NCBI GenBank assembly: GCA_963752225.1
Contig: CAVVXS010000014.1
Span: forward strand, 1 to 64,000
Length of the DNA: 64,000 bases
DNA from: JBBROS01 sp963752225
Lineage (GTDB): Bacteria; Pseudomonadota; Alphaproteobacteria; Acetobacterales; Acetobacteraceae
Direction of reading: 5' to 3'
Part shown: one piece after another, positions 15,920-23,931 of the stretch
Layout: the number at the start of each line of letters is the position of its first letter
Numbering within the stretch: position 1 is the first letter of the stretch
Made by a program: the position numbers and the translations under genes
Notes under the pieces: generated by a model
Told to the model about the DNA's origin: nothing
The model's input: the letters and a program-made list of their open reading frames with translations, nothing else
Database searches by the model: none

Positions 15920-16335
15920 GACAGGCCCAGCATACCTTAGTGGTCGAGACGCGCGGGCCCGGCCTCGTGGAGTTCACCGCTTCCGTGCGGCGCTGGGTGG
16001 CGGGGCAGGGGATCGGCGCCGGGCTGCTGACGCTCTGGTGCCGGCACACCTCGGCATCGCTGCTGGTTCAGGAGAATGCGAGCCCGGAGGTGCGGGCGGA
16101 TCTGCAGGACTTTTTCGCCGGGTTGGCGCCGCACGCGCGTGGGCGCTATCGCCACGACGATGAGGGGCCGGACGACATGCCGGCGCATCTCCGCACCGCG
16201 TTGACGCAGACGGGCTTAACCATCCCGGTGGCGGACGGCGCGCCGGTGCTGGGCACGTGGCAAGGCATCTACTTGTTCGAGCACCGCGACCGCCCGCACC
16301 GGCGCGAAGTCGCGCTCCATCTGTTAGGGGAATGA
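15916..16335 (+). CDS. YjbQ family protein (UPF0047)
   Basis: A 139-residue YjbQ/UPF0047 protein. Members are annotated as secondary thiamine-phosphate synthases because E. coli YjbQ has weak activity of that kind; the natural role is unclear. Conserved features are LLTLWCRHTSASLLVQENAS, with its metal-binding His, YRHDDEGPDDMPAHLRTAL, and GTWQGIYLFEHRDRPHRREV near the C-terminus. The start is a GTG inside GTGA, overlapping the creA stop by four bases, so the two are coupled. A pair of strong palindromes follows and probably ends both this transcript and the convergent dnaE2 transcript. Confidence 0.92.
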   Translation: MRQAQHTLVVETRGPGLVEFTASVRRWVAGQGIGAGLLTLWCRHTSASLLVQENASPEVRADLQDFFAGLAPHARGRYRHDDEGPDDMPAHLRTALTQTGLTIPVADGAPVLGTWQGIYLFEHRDRPHRREVALHLLGE

Positions 16336-16342
16336 CGCGGGT

Positions 16343-16382
16343 CTGGGACCGCCGGTCCCAGCGGGGTGTGGGGCAGAGCCCC
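16343..16382. repeat. Two GC-rich palindromes between convergent genes
   Basis: CTGGGACCGCCGGTCCCAG (16343-16361) and GGGGCAGAGCCCC (16370-16382) are back-to-back inverted repeats between yjbQ and dnaE2. They resemble the dispersed palindromes at 19754 and 31121-31222 and could also act as a bidirectional terminator. Confidence 0.65.
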
Positions 16383-16383
16383 G

Positions 16384-19300
16384 CTACCTGAAATCCCGCG
16401 TCGGCACCTTGATCCCGGTGGACAGCCGCTCCGGGCAATAGATGTCGCGCGGCTTGTGCTTGGGGTTCTGCCGCGCGTCCGGGGTGCCGCCGTGCTTGGC
16501 CTCATCGCCGCGGCCGGTGGTCGGGTTGAAGTCACGCTCGCCCACCTGACGCAGCAGGCCCGACAGGTCGGCGAGCCGCTCCGTCACCACGTGGATCACC
16601 CCGCCTTCGCGCTGCACCCGGCCGTGGCAGGCGATCATGCTGGCGCTCAGCACCAGGCGGCGCTGGCGCTCGAAGATGCTGGGCCAAATGATCAGGTTGG
16701 CGATCCCGGTCTCGTCCTCGATCGTGATGAACATCACCCCCTTGGCCGATCCCGGCTTCTGCCGCACCAGCACCAGGCCGGGCACCACCACCCGGCGACC
16801 GTCCTTGATGTCGGCGAGGTCGGCGCAACGGATCATCCCTTGGGCGGCCAGGTCCTCGCGCACGAACCACACCGGGTGTTCCCGCAGCGTCAGGCCGACG
16901 CTGCCGTAATCCTCCACCACCGTGCGGCCCGGACGCATCGGCTCCAGCTCGACCGGGGGCTCGACGATCTCCGGCTGCGGCATCCCATCGCGGTCGGCGG
17001 CGGCGAACAGGGGCAACGCCTCGTCGGCCAGCGCGCGGATCGCCCAGATCGCGCCGCGCCGGTCGAGCCGCATCGAGCCGAACCCGTCCGCCTCGGCCAG
17101 CCGCTCCAGCGCCGCCACCGGCACCTGCGCCCGGCGCCAGGTTTCCTCAAGTGTCGCATAGGGGTGCTCGCCGCGGCAGGCGACCAAGGCCACGCCGTGC
17201 AGCTCCGATAGTCCCTTCACCATCCGGAGGCCGAGGCGGACGGCCAGGTACTGGCCCCGCGCCGGTTCCAGCGTGCAGTCCCAGCGCGAGTGGTTCACGT
17301 CCACCGGCCGCACCTCTACGCCATGGTCGCGGGCGTCGCGGACGATCTGCGCCGGGGCGTAGAACCCCATCGGCTGGCTGTTCAGCAGCGCTGCGCAGAA
17401 CACCTCGGGGTGGTGGCATTTCAGCCATGACGAGGCGTAGGCGATGATGGCGAAGCTGGCGGCGTGGCTTTCCGGGAAGCCGTAGCTGCCGAAGCCTTCG
17501 ATCTGGCTGAAGGTGCGCTCGGCGAACTCGGCGGTGTAGCCGCGCGCCACCATGCCGCCGATCAGCTTGTCCTTGAAATGGCTGACGCCGCCGGTCAGCT
17601 TGAACGTCGCCATCGCCCGGCGGAGCTGGTCCGCCTCGCCCGGGGTGAAGCCGGCGCATTGGATCGCCACCTGCATCGCCTGCTCCTGGAACAGCGGCAC
17701 GCCGAGCGTTTTCGACAGGACCCGCTTCAGTTCCGGCGTCGGATAGTCCACGGGCTCCTTGCCTTCGCGGCGGCGCAGATAGGGATGCACCATGTCGCCC
17801 TGGATCGGGCCGGGGCGGACGATCGCCACCTGGATGGTGAGGTCGTAGAGCGTCCGCGGCTTCATCCGCGGCAGCATCGACATCTGCGCCCGGCTCTCGA
17901 TCTGGAAGGTGCCGAGCGTGTCGGCCTTTTGGATCATCGCGAACGTCGCCGCATCGCCCTGCGGGATGCTGGCGAGGTCGTGGCCGATCCCGCGATGGTC
18001 CTGCAGCAGGTCGAAGGCGCGGCGCATGCAGCCGAGCATGCCGAGCCCCAGCACATCGACTTTCATGAAGCGCAGTGCGTCGATGTCGTCCTTGTCCCAC
18101 TCGATGATCTGCCGGTCCTGCATCGTCGCCGGTTCAATCGGCACCAGATCGGCGAGCGGCGCCCGTGTCAGCACAAAGCCGCCGGGGTGGGTGCCGAGAT
18201 GGCGGGGAAAGCCGATCAGCTGCTTGGCGAGGTGGAGCGCCAGGCGCAGCCGGCGGTCCTCGAGGTTGAAGTTGAGCGCCGCCGCGTGCTCCTCGCCGAC
18301 GCCGTCCTCGCTCCAGCCCCAGACCTGGCTCGAGAGCGCCCCAGTCACGTCCTCGGTCAGGCCCAGCACCTTGCCGACCTCGCGCATGGCGCCGCGGGCG
18401 CGGTAGCGGATCACGGTGGCGCATAGCGCGGCGCGGGTGCGGCCGTAATGCTCGTAAACCCACTGGATCACGTCCTCGCGCCGCTCGTGCTCGAAATCGA
18501 CGTCGATGTCGGGCGGCTCATGCCGCTCGGCCGAGACAAAGCGCTCGAACAGCAGGCCGGACGCGGTCGGGTCGATGCTGGTGACGCCCAGCACCCAGCA
18601 TACCGCCGAGTTCGCCGCCGAGCCGCGGCCCTGGCACAGGATGCCGCGCCGCCGCGCCTCCTGCACGATGCTGTTCACCGTGAGGAAATAGGGCGCGTAG
18701 TCGAGCTGCCCGATCAGCGTCAGCTCATGCCGGAGCTGTGCCGCGACGTTGTCGGGCAGGCCGGCGGGGTAGCGCGTCGCCGTCCCTGCCCAGGTCAGCC
18801 GCTCCAGCGTGGCCTGGGCGGGTTCTGCCGGGTCGTCGCTTTCGGTCGGGTATTGGTAGCGGAGGTCGCCGAGGTCGAAGCCGCAGCGCGCCACCAGCTC
18901 CTCCGTGCGGGCGATCGCGTCCGGGTGGTGCACGAACAGCTGCGCCATCCGCTCCGGCGGGTTGAGGTAGCGCTCGCCATGGTGCTCCAGCCGGAACCCG
19001 GCGGCGTCGATGGTGCAGCCCTCGCGGATGCAGGTCATGACGTCCTGCAGCATGCGGCGGTCCGGGTGATGGTACAGCACGTCCCCGGTCGCCAGCAGCG
19101 GGATACCGGCCGCCTGGCCCATCTCCTCCAGCCGATACATCCGCACGGCGTCGCCGGGCCGGAACCGGAAGCTGCCGGCGAGGTAGGCGCGCCCGGGCGC
19201 ATCGGCGGCGAGTTGGGCGAGGGAGGCGGCAAGCTGCGCGTCGGGCTCGTTCGGTACCAGTGCGTAGAGCAGCCCGTCGCCGCCAGCAGCCAGATCGTCC

Positions 19301-19623
19301 CAGTCGAGCAAGCAGCCGCCCTTGCCGGCACGGCCCTTGCCCAGCGTCAGCAGCCGGCACAGCCGCGACCAGGACGCGGTATCGGTCGGGTAGGCGAGCA
19401 GGGCGGCGCCGTCCACCAGCTCGAGCCGCGTGCCGGCAACCAGGTGGACCCCGGTGGTTTTCGCCGCTTCCCAGGCGCGGACGATGCCGGCGACGCTGTT
19501 GCGGTCGGTGACGCCCATTGCCGCCATCCCGTAGGCGGCGGCCTGCGCGAACAGCTCCTCCGGATGCGAAGCGCCGCGGAGAAAGCTGTAATTGGTGGCG
19601 AGCTGGAGTTCGACGTAGGGCAT
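16384..19623 (-). CDS. dnaE2: Error-prone DNA polymerase ImuC/DnaE2
   Basis: A C-family DNA polymerase for SOS translesion synthesis, 1079 residues, normal for DnaE2. The N-terminal PHP domain begins YVELQLATNYSFLRGASHPE and GVTDRNSVAGIVRAW. The polymerase core has CQGRGSAANSAVCWVLGVT and the catalytic PDIDVDFEHERRED. The RVQREGGVIHVV OB-fold region lies near the C-terminus. The clamp-binding tail of replicative DnaE is absent. The partners imuA and imuB, usually next to it, are not in the window. A LexA box directly abuts the start codon, so the gene is probably a single-gene SOS unit. The ATG at 19623 is supported by homology from the second residue. Confidence 0.96.
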   Translation of the reverse strand: MPYVELQLATNYSFLRGASHPEELFAQAAAYGMAAMGVTDRNSVAGIVRAWEAAKTTGVHLVAGTRLELVDGAALLAYPTDTASWSRLCRLLTLGKGRAGKGGCLLDWDDLAAGGDGLLYALVPNEPDAQLAASLAQLAADAPGRAYLAGSFRFRPGDAVRMYRLEEMGQAAGIPLLATGDVLYHHPDRRMLQDVMTCIREGCTIDAAGFRLEHHGERYLNPPERMAQLFVHHPDAIARTEELVARCGFDLGDLRYQYPTESDDPAEPAQATLERLTWAGTATRYPAGLPDNVAAQLRHELTLIGQLDYAPYFLTVNSIVQEARRRGILCQGRGSAANSAVCWVLGVTSIDPTASGLLFERFVSAERHEPPDIDVDFEHERREDVIQWVYEHYGRTRAALCATVIRYRARGAMREVGKVLGLTEDVTGALSSQVWGWSEDGVGEEHAAALNFNLEDRRLRLALHLAKQLIGFPRHLGTHPGGFVLTRAPLADLVPIEPATMQDRQIIEWDKDDIDALRFMKVDVLGLGMLGCMRRAFDLLQDHRGIGHDLASIPQGDAATFAMIQKADTLGTFQIESRAQMSMLPRMKPRTLYDLTIQVAIVRPGPIQGDMVHPYLRRREGKEPVDYPTPELKRVLSKTLGVPLFQEQAMQVAIQCAGFTPGEADQLRRAMATFKLTGGVSHFKDKLIGGMVARGYTAEFAERTFSQIEGFGSYGFPESHAASFAIIAYASSWLKCHHPEVFCAALLNSQPMGFYAPAQIVRDARDHGVEVRPVDVNHSRWDCTLEPARGQYLAVRLGLRMVKGLSELHGVALVACRGEHPYATLEETWRRAQVPVAALERLAEADGFGSMRLDRRGAIWAIRALADEALPLFAAADRDGMPQPEIVEPPVELEPMRPGRTVVEDYGSVGLTLREHPVWFVREDLAAQGMIRCADLADIKDGRRVVVPGLVLVRQKPGSAKGVMFITIEDETGIANLIIWPSIFERQRRLVLSASMIACHGRVQREGGVIHVVTERLADLSGLLRQVGERDFNPTTGRGDEAKHGGTPDARQNPKHKPRDIYCPERLSTGIKVPTRDFR

Positions 19624-19663
19624 GTTCGCGCTTTGTTCTAGTCGAGGACGCGGCGCCCCGCAA
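19624..19663 (-). promoter_or_regulatory. LexA box and promoter of dnaE2
   Basis: GTTC, seven bases, GTTC at 19624-19638 is an exact alphaproteobacterial LexA direct repeat. On the minus strand TTGCGG (complement of 19658-19663) and TAGAAC (complement of 19635-19640) are 17 bases apart, so the LexA box overlaps the -10. The box touches the start codon and no Shine-Dalgarno fits between them, which implies a leaderless transcript. Confidence 0.75.
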
Positions 19664-19690
19664 TCTCGACGTGATCAAGGGCGCTCCCTC

Positions 19691-19728
19691 CGTGGTCATT
19701 CCACCTGTCTCACGTCATACAGGCGGAA
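19691..19728. repeat. Extragenic hairpin, copy 1 of an inverted pair
   Basis: TTCCACCTGT (19699-19708) pairs with ACAGGCGGAA (19719-19728) around a ten-base loop. The 35 bases 19691-19725 recur inverted at 21946-21980 with two mismatches. Confidence 0.7.
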
Positions 19729-19753
19729 CCTTGGACCACTCCGCCCTCGACCC

Positions 19754-19774
19754 GCTGGGGGCGGCGCCCCCAGC
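19754..19774. repeat. GC-rich palindrome
   Basis: A 21-base inverted repeat with arms GCTGGGGGCG and CGCCCCCAGC around one central base. The core GGGGGCG/CGCCCCC matches the element at 31182-31200. Confidence 0.6.
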
Positions 19775-19796
19775 CCCGTGAATATTGCTCCTCCCG

Positions 19797-20159
19797 TTAC
19801 CGACGGGCCTTGCGGGCGGCGTATTTTGCGTCGCGCGCGGCCTTGCGCTCGGCTCGGATGGCCTCGTCGCGAGCGGCTTGCTCGGCTGCCTTCGCTTCGG
19901 CTTCGGCTTCGGCGGCGGCTTCGGCCACCTTGCGCGCCTCGTCCTCCTTGGCGCGGGCTTGGTCTTCCAGCGCCTTTTGCTGCGCCCGCTCGGCTTGCCG
20001 GGCCTCCCGCGCCTCGGCGATCGCCCGGCGTTCGGCGGCGCGCGCCAGTACCTGGGGATCATCGGCCGGGGGCCGCGACTTGAACCGCTCGACCAGCGCC
20101 TTCTTGGCGTCCGCCGCAGCGTTGCGCCGGTCTTCGAATGTACTACCCTTCAAGGCCAT
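19797..20159 (-). CDS. DUF6481-type coiled-coil protein
   Basis: A 120-residue, highly charged protein made almost entirely of Ala, Glu, Lys, Arg and Asp, predicted as one long helix or coiled coil. It begins LKGSTFEDRRNAAADAKKAL and KSRPPADDPQVLARAAERRA, the pattern of the DUF6481 family of alphaproteobacteria, whose function is unknown. The C-terminal third is a basic Ala-Arg-Lys tail that could bind nucleic acid. No signal peptide or membrane segment is present. It lies between two hairpin repeats and downstream of the TPR gene on the same strand, separated by 33 bp. Confidence 0.7.
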   Translation of the reverse strand: MALKGSTFEDRRNAAADAKKALVERFKSRPPADDPQVLARAAERRAIAEAREARQAERAQQKALEDQARAKEDEARKVAEAAAEAEAEAKAAEQAARDEAIRAERKAARDAKYAARKARR

Positions 20160-20192
20160 GCCTTGTTTGCTCCATCAATAATGGGGTGCCTT

Positions 20193-21011
20193 CTAACGCC
20201 GTTCCGGCCCGGCATCCAGCAGCGCCAGGTTCTGTTGCGCGAGATCGCCGGTCGCGCTGTCGGGCGACAGCTTGACCGCCTGTTCCCAATCTTGCCGGGC
20301 GCCGCTGCGGTCGCCGCGGCGCTGCCGCAGGATGCCGCGCTCGAGCAGCGCGTCGGGGTTGTCCGGATCCAGCGCGAAGGCGCGGTCGATGTCGTCGCGC
20401 GCCGCCTCCAGCTGATCGAGATGCCGCCGCGCCGCCGCCCGGAACACCAGCGCCTCCACCCGCCTCGGCTCCAGCTCAAGCGCATGGTCGAGGTCGTCGA
20501 CGACATCCCCGTAGCGCTCGAGGTTGGCTTCGGCAAGCGAGCGGTCGATCAGCAAATCGGGGTCGTCGGGCAGCATGGACAGAGCAAGCGTCGTGGACGC
20601 CAACGCCCGGTCCGGCGCCCCGGCCATCATCCAGGCCTGCCCCGCCTGGCCGTAGATGCTGGCTCTGGCAGCCAGCGGCGCCTGGCTGCTCCGCGCGAGC
20701 TGCTCCATCTCGTCGGCGCCCACGGCCGGGTTGCCGAGTGCGACATGCGCCAGGCCCAGGCAGTGCAGCGCGCCGTCACCGCCGCCGGTCGCGAACCAGG
20801 CGTCGGCGAAGTCGCGGGCGCCGCTCGGGTCGGGCCCGAGCATGGCAAGACAATGGTCATAATCCGCGCCATCGGCGATGCGGGGTGGAACCGGCGGCAC
20901 CGGCAGCGCCTCGTTGCGCCCCACGTCCCGCTCGGCCGCGGCGGATTGATGCGCCGGCGAACCCGCCAGCAACACGGCAAAGCCGCTCAAGAGCGCGGTG
21001 CGTTTCCACAT
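20193..21011 (-). CDS. Exported TPR-repeat protein
   Basis: A 272-residue protein with a signal peptide (MWKRTALLSGFAVLLAGSPA) and about four TPR units between residues 90 and 265. The clearest are GQAWMMAGAPDRALASTTLA, ERYGDVVDDLDHALELEPRR, DQLEAARDDIDRAFALDPDN and GDRSGARQDWEQAVKLSPDS. TPR domains bind other proteins; the partner is unknown. The ATG at 21011 is chosen because the signal peptide starts there; a longer frame from 21077 has no family support. It diverges from the SDR gene at 21068. Confidence 0.78.
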   Translation of the reverse strand: MWKRTALLSGFAVLLAGSPAHQSAAAERDVGRNEALPVPPVPPRIADGADYDHCLAMLGPDPSGARDFADAWFATGGGDGALHCLGLAHVALGNPAVGADEMEQLARSSQAPLAARASIYGQAGQAWMMAGAPDRALASTTLALSMLPDDPDLLIDRSLAEANLERYGDVVDDLDHALELEPRRVEALVFRAAARRHLDQLEAARDDIDRAFALDPDNPDALLERGILRQRRGDRSGARQDWEQAVKLSPDSATGDLAQQNLALLDAGPERR

Positions 21012-21067
21012 GGAGGGCGGCAATCTAGACGCAGCCACTCCGGCCGGCAACGAGGGATCCCCACAAG

Positions 21068-21916
21068 ATGAATGCAATGCAGCTGCTCATTTTCGGCCTC
21101 GGCTACACCGGAACCGAGATCGCCCGGCAGGCGGCCGCGTCCGGCGCGTCGGTCACCGCCACCAGCCGCAGCCCGGATCGGCGCACCGCACCAACCGGCG
21201 TCCGGCTGGTCGCATTCGATGACGCCGGCCCTGCCTTGCAGCAGGCAACGCACGTGCTGCAGACCGCGCCGCCGGGCGAGGGCGGTGATCCGGCGCTCGT
21301 CCGCTTCGGCGCCGCCCTGGGGCGGCCGAACTGGGCCGGCATGTTGTCCACCACCGGGGTGTATGGCGACCGCGGCGGCGCCTGGGTGGATGAGGACACG
21401 CCGGCGGCGCCGACCGGGCCGCGCGGACAGCGCCGGGCCGCCGCCGAGCAGCAATGGGCGGCCGCGTTCCCGGGCGCCCGGGTGGATTTGTTCCGTGTCG
21501 CCGGCATTTATGGCCCGGGCCGTTCCGTGCTCGACGACGTCCGTGGCGGGAGTGCGCGCCGGGTGGACAAGCCCGACCACCTGTTCGGCCGTATTCACCG
21601 CGACGACATCGCGCTGGCGGTGCTGACGGCCATGGCGCAGGAGCGTGCACCGGGGGTGCGCGTGCTGAACCTGACCGATGACGAGCCGGCCGCCAACGCC
21701 GACGTCACCGCCTTTGCCGCCCGCCTGCTCGGTGCGCCGGAACCGCCGCTGGTGCCTTACGAGGAGGCGCTCGCGGCGATGAGCCCAATGGGCCGCAGCT
21801 TCTGGGCCGAAAACCGCCGCGTCGCCAGCCGCAAGACGCAAGCGCAGCTCGGGATCACGTGGCGATACCCGACCTACCGCGAAGGCCTGCAAGCGATCCG
21901 ACAAGCCGAGTCCTGA
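21068..21916 (+). CDS. NAD(P)-dependent epimerase/dehydratase-like SDR
   Basis: A 282-residue extended-SDR protein. The nucleotide-binding motif is LLIFGLGYTGTEIARQAA (GxGxxG, residues 6-23), followed by the switch TATSRSPDRR, whose basic residues favour NADP. The catalytic strand gives STTGVYGDRGGAWVDE; the YxxxK motif of classical members is replaced by a QRRAAAEQQW stretch, as in YeeZ-like proteins. Later motifs include RVAGIYGPGRS and HRDDIALAV. The C-terminus has RRVASRKTQAQLGITWRYPT. It is best described as a YeeZ/COG0451 family protein, and its substrate is unknown. The ATG at 21068 or 21077 could be the start. Confidence 0.82.
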   Translation: MNAMQLLIFGLGYTGTEIARQAAASGASVTATSRSPDRRTAPTGVRLVAFDDAGPALQQATHVLQTAPPGEGGDPALVRFGAALGRPNWAGMLSTTGVYGDRGGAWVDEDTPAAPTGPRGQRRAAAEQQWAAAFPGARVDLFRVAGIYGPGRSVLDDVRGGSARRVDKPDHLFGRIHRDDIALAVLTAMAQERAPGVRVLNLTDDEPAANADVTAFAARLLGAPEPPLVPYEEALAAMSPMGRSFWAENRRVASRKTQAQLGITWRYPTYREGLQAIRQAES

Positions 21917-21945
21917 CCGGGGGTCCGGGGCGCCGCGCCCCAGCG

Positions 21946-21980
21946 CGCCTGTATGACTTCAGACAGGTGGAATGACCACG
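21946..21980. repeat. Extragenic hairpin, copy 2 of an inverted pair
   Basis: This is the reverse complement of 19691-19725 with 33 of 35 bases identical. The core CCTGT/ACAGG pairing is kept, but the outer TTCC/GGAA arm is not. It sits between convergent SDR and hydrolase genes. Confidence 0.7.
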
Positions 21981-21997
21981 GGGGGAGTACCCTGGCC

Positions 21998-22738
21998 TTA
22001 GCTCAACAGCTCCGCATGCAACCGCCGCAACAGCGACAGGTCCGCATCGCGCGACATCCGGTGCTCGGCGTCCTTGATCAGCGTCAACTGCACGTCGGTG
22101 CTCTCGACCCGCTCCGCCAGCCGCAGCGACGTTTCCCACGGCACGTCCGGATCCCGCTGCCCGTGCAGCAGCCGGACCGGACAGCGGATCCGGAGCGGGC
22201 CGCGCAGCAGCAGGTGGTCGCGCCCCTCCTCGATCAGCCGCAGCGTGATCGGCGTGGGCTCGCCATACTGGCTCGGCACCAGCAGGCGGCCGTCCCGCTG
22301 TAGCCGCTCCCGCTCGGCCGGCATCAGCGCATCCCACATCAGGTCCTCGGTGAAGTCGGGGGCGGCGGCGACGCCGAGCAGGCCTGCCATCCGCTCGGGC
22401 CGCGCCAGCGCCAGCAGCAGCATGATCCAGCCGCCCATGCTGGAGCCGACCAGCACCAGCTTCCCCGTCGTCAGCCGGTCGATCAGCAGCAAGGAGTCAG
22501 CCGCCCAGCGCCCGATGGTGCCGTCGGTGAACTCGCCATCGCTCGCGCCATGGCCGGAGTAGTCGAGCCGCAGGCACGCCGTGCCCCGCTCCGCGCACCA
22601 GGCCTCGACCGCCAACGCCTTGGACCCGGTCATGTCGCTGCGGAAGCCCGGCAGGAACACCGTGGTCGGGCCGCGGCCGGGCGTGCGCGCCCAGGCGAGG
22701 TGGATGCCGTCGCCGCGGTCGATCCGGTCGTGCTGCAT
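21998..22738 (-). CDS. Alpha/beta hydrolase
   Basis: A 246-residue alpha/beta-hydrolase. The nucleophile elbow is GSSMGG (Ser near residue 98), the oxyanion region is FLPGFRSDMTGSKA, and the acid and base residues appear in HGQRDPDVPW and AEHRMSR. It has no signal peptide, so it is cytosolic. The family (COG1073/BAAT-like palmitoyl-thioesterase relatives, ABHD10-like) often cleaves esters or thioesters; the substrate is unknown. The start at 22738 is preceded by GAGG eight bases away; ATGs at 22762 and 22792 are alternatives, the latter overlapping the divergent glycosyltransferase start. Confidence 0.85.
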   Translation of the reverse strand: MQHDRIDRGDGIHLAWARTPGRGPTTVFLPGFRSDMTGSKALAVEAWCAERGTACLRLDYSGHGASDGEFTDGTIGRWAADSLLLIDRLTTGKLVLVGSSMGGWIMLLLALARPERMAGLLGVAAAPDFTEDLMWDALMPAERERLQRDGRLLVPSQYGEPTPITLRLIEEGRDHLLLRGPLRIRCPVRLLHGQRDPDVPWETSLRLAERVESTDVQLTLIKDAEHRMSRDADLSLLRRLHAELLS

Positions 22739-22776
22739 CGGATGGTCCTCGTTTGCTTGCATGGTATAGCGCCGCG

Positions 22777-23919
22777 ATGGCGCCGCTCCCACCCGAGACC
22801 ACCATCCTGCAAGTGCTGCCGCGGCTCGAGGCCGGCGGGGTGGAGCGCGGCACGGTGGAGATGGCGCAGGCGATTGCCGGCGCCGGCGGCCGGGCGCTGG
22901 TGGCGAGCGCCGGCGGACGCTTGGTCGGCGCCGTCGAGCGGGCAGGGGGGCGGCACCACACGATGCCGCTTGCCGGCAAGAACCCGCTCACGATCTGGCG
23001 CAACGCCGGCCGGCTGGCCGGGCTCGTGCATTCACAGCGGGTCGGCATCGTCCATGCCCGGTCGCGGGCGCCGGCCTGGTCCGCTTGGCTCGCCGCCGGC
23101 CGCACCGGCGCGCATTTCCTGACCACCTACCACGCGCCGTATTCCGAGAACGGGCCGGGCAAGCGCGCCTATAATGCGGTAATGGCGCGCGGCGAGCGGG
23201 TGATCGCCATCAGCCGCTACGTCGCCCAACTCGTCGCCGAGCGCCACGCGGTTGACCCGGCTCGCATCCGCATCATCCCGCGCGGTGTGGACCCGGCGCT
23301 GTTCGACCCGGCCGCGGTGTCGGGCGACCGCATCGCCCGGCTCGCGCGCGCGTGGCGCCTGCCGGACGGGGCGCCGGTGGTGATGCTGCCGGCCCGGCTC
23401 AGCCGCTGGAAAGGCCAAAGCGTGCTGATCCGGGCGATGGCGGCGATGGAACACAAGACTGCCGTCTGCGTGTTGCTCGGGGACGGGCGGCCGGGCTTCG
23501 TGCGCGAGCTGACCGGCGACGCCCACCGGTTGGGCGTCGCCGACCGCCTGCGCCTGGTCGGTCACTGCGACGACATGCCGGCCGCGCTGAAGCTGGCGAC
23601 GGTCGCGGTGTCCGCGTCCACCGCGCCCGAGGGGTTCGGCCGGGCGGTGATCGAGGCGCAGGCGATGGGGTGCGCGGTCGTCGCCAGCAACCATGGCGGG
23701 GCGGCCGAGACGGTGCAGGACCTCGTCACCGGCTGGCACGTGCCGCCGGGCGACCCGCAGGCCTTGGCCGCGGTGCTCGACCATGCCTTGGCGATGCGCC
23801 CGGACGACCTCGCCGCGCTGGGGGAACGGGCCCGGGCGGGCGTGCTCGAGTGCTACACCGTCGCCCGAATGCAGGCGGCGACGCTCGACGTCTACCGCGA
23901 GCTGCTGTGCTCGGCCTGA
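22777..23919 (+). CDS. GT4 family glycosyltransferase
   Basis: A 380-residue GT-B retaining glycosyltransferase. The N-terminal domain begins TILQVLPRLEAGGVERGTVE, a loop typical of lipopolysaccharide-core and exopolysaccharide GT4 enzymes. The donor-binding domain shows MLPARLSRWKGQSVLIRA, a GHCDDMPAALKLATVAV stretch and the EX7E motif in APEGFGRAVIEAQAMGC. It is cytosolic or peripheral to the membrane. The next gene, 12 bp downstream, is a GT9 heptosyltransferase-type enzyme, so both probably build the LPS core or a related glycan. The ATG at 22777 is favoured over an in-frame TTG at 22753. Confidence 0.9.
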   Translation: MAPLPPETTILQVLPRLEAGGVERGTVEMAQAIAGAGGRALVASAGGRLVGAVERAGGRHHTMPLAGKNPLTIWRNAGRLAGLVHSQRVGIVHARSRAPAWSAWLAAGRTGAHFLTTYHAPYSENGPGKRAYNAVMARGERVIAISRYVAQLVAERHAVDPARIRIIPRGVDPALFDPAAVSGDRIARLARAWRLPDGAPVVMLPARLSRWKGQSVLIRAMAAMEHKTAVCVLLGDGRPGFVRELTGDAHRLGVADRLRLVGHCDDMPAALKLATVAVSASTAPEGFGRAVIEAQAMGCAVVASNHGGAAETVQDLVTGWHVPPGDPQALAAVLDHALAMRPDDLAALGERARAGVLECYTVARMQAATLDVYRELLCSA

Positions 23920-23931
23920 CATGGGGCTGAC

